Source: Deltaproteobacteria bacterium
GTDB taxonomy: Bacteria; Desulfobacterota; Binatia; DP-6
Length of the DNA stretch: 38,478 nt
NCBI GenBank assembly: GCA_005888095.1
Contig: VBKF01000132.1
Coordinates: forward strand, 1-38,478
Direction: 5' to 3'
A program made the position numbers and the translations under genes. Position 1 is the first letter of the stretch, and each line of letters begins with the position of its first letter. The notes under the pieces were generated by a model, which searched no databases, was not told where the DNA came from, and saw only the letters and a list, made by a program, of their open reading frames with translations. This document shows, one piece after another, positions 36,741 to 38,478 of the stretch.

Positions 36741-36746
36741 ACGGCC

Positions 36747-36917
36747 GTAGTCCATGCGCAGATCGTCGCCGATCCTGCCGACCACGACCGCGCCCGAGTT
36801 GAGGCCCATGCGGGTCGAGAACCCGATGCCGTGCTCGCCCTTCACCTCGGTCGCGTAGCGGGTGATCTCGTCGCGGAGGTGCAGCGCCGCATAGCAGGCG
36901 CGCTGTGCGTGGTCCTC
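36747..36917 (-). pseudogene. Class III nucleotide cyclase domain fragment
   Basis: The minus strand reads EDHAQRACYAALHLRDEITR, then EHGIGFSTRMGLNSGAVVVG and RIGDDLRMDYG, the middle of an adenylate/guanylate cyclase catalytic domain (GLNSGEVVVGRIG-D-RMDYTA). It stops matching on both sides: after MDY at 36747 and near 36917. The second catalytic Asp region and the rest of the protein are missing. It lies just after the YheT-like hydrolase gene and before the frameshifted ORF, in line with local decay. Confidence 0.7.
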
Positions 36918-36944
36918 CGGTAGGACGGTGCGACGCGCGAGTCT

Positions 36945-38063
36945 TCAGGTCGAGGGGTGCGTGCCGGCGGCCGCTCGCTCTTCCGGACGGCCGCTGGCGC
37001 GCGGGCGCGGCCGTAGCGCGTCGTCGACGGCGCGGAGGTACTGCGCGATCACTCGATGTGCCCACGACCCCGGCCGCCTCGTTCCTTCGAAGAAGGCGCA
37101 GTGGCTGCCGCGCGAGGTGAGCGCGATCAGGCTCTCGGCCACCACGTCGACCAGCCCGAGGTGCTCGAGGACGTTCTCGACCACGCAGACCGGGTCGTCG
37201 GCAGCGTTGAGGACGAGGAGCGGAACGCGAATCCGCTCGGCGACGGCCATCGGATTCGTGGCGGCGTGGTAGTCGGCCACCGAGGCGAAGCCGGCGAGCG
37301 GGTGACAGCGGTCCTGGAACTCCTCCACCGTGCGACTGGTAAGCCCCTCTGCGTAGGCGGCATGACCGCGCAGGACGTAGGCGTGCCGCTCGAGGAAGTG
37401 CGCCTTGAGCATCCGCGTCAGGTAGCGATCGTACGGCCGGTGTACGCGGCCGAATGCGCGCGTCGTGTCGTAGCCCGGGCAGGAGGCGATGGCCGCCGTG
37501 AATGGTGTGGCGTCGCCATCCTCCCCGAGCGCGCGCACCAGGAGACCGGAGCCGGCCGACACCCCGACGCCGTAGAGCGGCGATCCCGGCACCTGGCGGC
37601 GTATCTCCGCGAGCTGCACGCGCAGGTCGGCGACCGATCCGAGCATGCTGAAGCGCGGCGTAGTGAGCGGCAACGTGCCGTGCCCGCGGCGGTTGCAGAC
37701 GACGATGCGCCAGTCGAGGTGGGCGCGGAGGTCGCGCACCAGACGGCGCATCGACTGGCCGTCGCCGCACACGGTCGGCAGCACGACAACGGTTGGCGTC
37801 GCCGGGTCCGCGTCGAGCCCGGACCATTCCAGGGACACACACCCGCCGTCGCCGAGGCGCAGCACGTTGCAGCGATCGTAGAGCAACGGCAGATCGTGCC
37901 CGTCGGCGAACGCGAGCAGCGCGAGCTGGAGATGGCGATTGACCGCCCAGGGTGTGGGGCGGAACGGGCGCGCGAGCGCCGAGCAGGCCGCCACGACCTC
38001 GCGCAGCAGCGGGGTCGGACGGTAGTAGAGCCGGGTGGAGTGCGGCGGGCCGACCGATGTCAT
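36945..38063 (-). CDS. YheT-like alpha/beta hydrolase (COG0429 type)
   Basis: 372 residues. FRPTPWAVNRHLQLALLAF corresponds to the 'P-W-NxHLQT' region of YheT/ABHD1-3 hydrolases; the fold follows with VVVLPTVCGDGQSMRRLVRD (oxyanion strand), IVVCNRRGHGTLPL, nucleophile Ser in YGVGVSAGSGLL (GxSxG), acid in LVLNAADDPVC, and His in SRGSHCAFFEG. These enzymes act on esters, probably lipids, in the cytosol or at the membrane. The C-terminal 20 residues are Arg/Ala-rich. It lies downstream of tatA on the same strand, about 100 bp after its stop, so it may be in the same unit. Confidence 0.88.
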   Translation of the reverse strand: MTSVGPPHSTRLYYRPTPLLREVVAACSALARPFRPTPWAVNRHLQLALLAFADGHDLPLLYDRCNVLRLGDGGCVSLEWSGLDADPATPTVVVLPTVCGDGQSMRRLVRDLRAHLDWRIVVCNRRGHGTLPLTTPRFSMLGSVADLRVQLAEIRRQVPGSPLYGVGVSAGSGLLVRALGEDGDATPFTAAIASCPGYDTTRAFGRVHRPYDRYLTRMLKAHFLERHAYVLRGHAAYAEGLTSRTVEEFQDRCHPLAGFASVADYHAATNPMAVAERIRVPLLVLNAADDPVCVVENVLEHLGLVDVVAESLIALTSRGSHCAFFEGTRRPGSWAHRVIAQYLRAVDDALRPRPRASGRPEERAAAGTHPST

Positions 38064-38103
38064 GCCGGTAACCCGTTGCTATCCCGGTCGGAAGGTTTCG
38101 TCG

Positions 38104-38127
38104 ATCCACCCCCGTGAGCGGGTGGTG
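38104..38127 (-). terminator. Hairpin between tatA and the hydrolase
   Basis: 6-bp stem CCACCC / GGGTGG (38106-38111 with 38120-38125) downstream of tatA on the minus strand. No T-run follows; weak. Confidence 0.25.
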
Positions 38128-38161
38128 GAGGCTACCTCGCTTATCTTCATCTTCCGAGGGA

Positions 38162-38362
38162 TCAGGCCTTCGTGTCGTCCGTGATCTGTTGGTCCGCCTT
38201 CGGGCTCGCGAGCGACTTCGGCTCTTCGAGCCCCTTCTTGAACGCGCGGATCGACCGGCCGAGGCTCTCGCCCAGCTCGGGAAGTCTACTTGGGCCGAAG
38301 ATGACGAGGACGACGACCAACACCACGAACAGATGCAACGGCTGAAAGAGCCCCTCAAGCAT
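38162..38362 (-). CDS. tatA: Twin-arginine translocase subunit TatA
   Basis: 66 residues from ATG 38360-38362 (GGAG six bases upstream). One N-terminal span, HLFVVLVVVLVIFGPSRLPE, with the hinge FGP, then the amphipathic helix LGESLGRSIRAFKKGLEEP and a charged tail. TatA forms the pore through which folded, twin-arginine-signal proteins cross the inner membrane. TatB/TatC are not in the window. The longer open frame upstream to 38476 is not family-like. Confidence 0.92.
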   Translation of the reverse strand: MLEGLFQPLHLFVVLVVVLVIFGPSRLPELGESLGRSIRAFKKGLEEPKSLASPKADQQITDDTKA

Positions 38363-38478
38363 GACGCACTCCGTCGACGGGTTCCGGAACCACCGGAGAA
38401 CGGAGCAATAGACGTCCGGACGCCCGCGCTGACGCGAGGCGCGATCCGGGACGGACGGTGTGGCAGGACGCTGCAAAG

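Overview
The window is uniformly very GC-rich, with dense short-spaced operons, GTG and TTG starts, a complete murI-secA-argJ region, gatCAB, a Tat subunit, lipoprotein and Dsb-type signals. It therefore comes from a Gram-negative bacterium. The mix (phytanoyl-CoA dioxygenase, CYP125-like P450, GYD protein, RtcB with archease, RHS and REP-transposase remnants) suggests a deltaproteobacterial or Binatota-like lineage; that assignment is an inference from gene style only.

Layout. 1-190: end of a frameshifted PIN/VapC toxin. 257-2821: a TetR-phyH operon divergent from an SDR gene, with two inverted-repeat operators between them. 3043-4572: complete comM (Mg-chelatase-like ATPase). 5298-8127: a decayed IPT/MopE/PKD-RHS surface-protein locus ending in a variable tip and a tiny overlapping membrane ORF. 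8184-9432: an IS1380-type transposase remnant next to a truncated second copy of the comM N-terminus. 9496-12666: hydrolase, receiver-like ORF, rtcB and archease. 12667-13913: REP-transposase remnant and DUF29. 14000-22196: DUF4345 protein, SRPBCC protein, engB, murI, an unusually long secA, argJ, CPBP protease. 22221-24911: frameshifted small gene, P450, GYD protein, palindromic element, CMD protein. 24989-26648: HxlR regulator, Uma2 nuclease, trpF. 26649-29835: gatCAB (minus). 29932-31916: yraN, serS, lipoprotein. 31987-32548: an unknown two-gene pair. 32874-34019: DsbA-like protein and tRNA-Ser. 34000-35194: a 1.2-kb segment bounded by a repeat of the tRNA 3' end. 35318-36917: debris (TetR C-terminus, frameshifted ORF, cyclase fragment). 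36945-38362: YheT-like hydrolase and tatA.

Functionally the core holds housekeeping modules: protein export (secA, tatA, DsbA-like), translation quality and aminoacylation (gatCAB, serS, tRNA-Ser), cell wall and arginine synthesis (murI, argJ) and RNA ligation (rtcB plus archease). Accessory islands at 5-9 kb, 12.8-13.1 kb and 34-37 kb carry mobile-element scars, truncated duplicates and frameshifts.

The most general signal is regulatory. Many genes without a Shine-Dalgarno sequence have a TTGNNN / 16-19 bp / TANNNN promoter whose -10 box ends only 6-10 nt before the start codon, which points to leaderless transcription. Genes with a longer leader (gyd, dsbA-like, murI) keep a Shine-Dalgarno sequence. 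Other items to check are the roughly 250-residue charged insertion in SecA, the RHS tip with its TGATG-coupled small membrane ORF, the tRNA-Ser att-like repeat, and four apparent +1 frameshifts, each in a short homopolymer.
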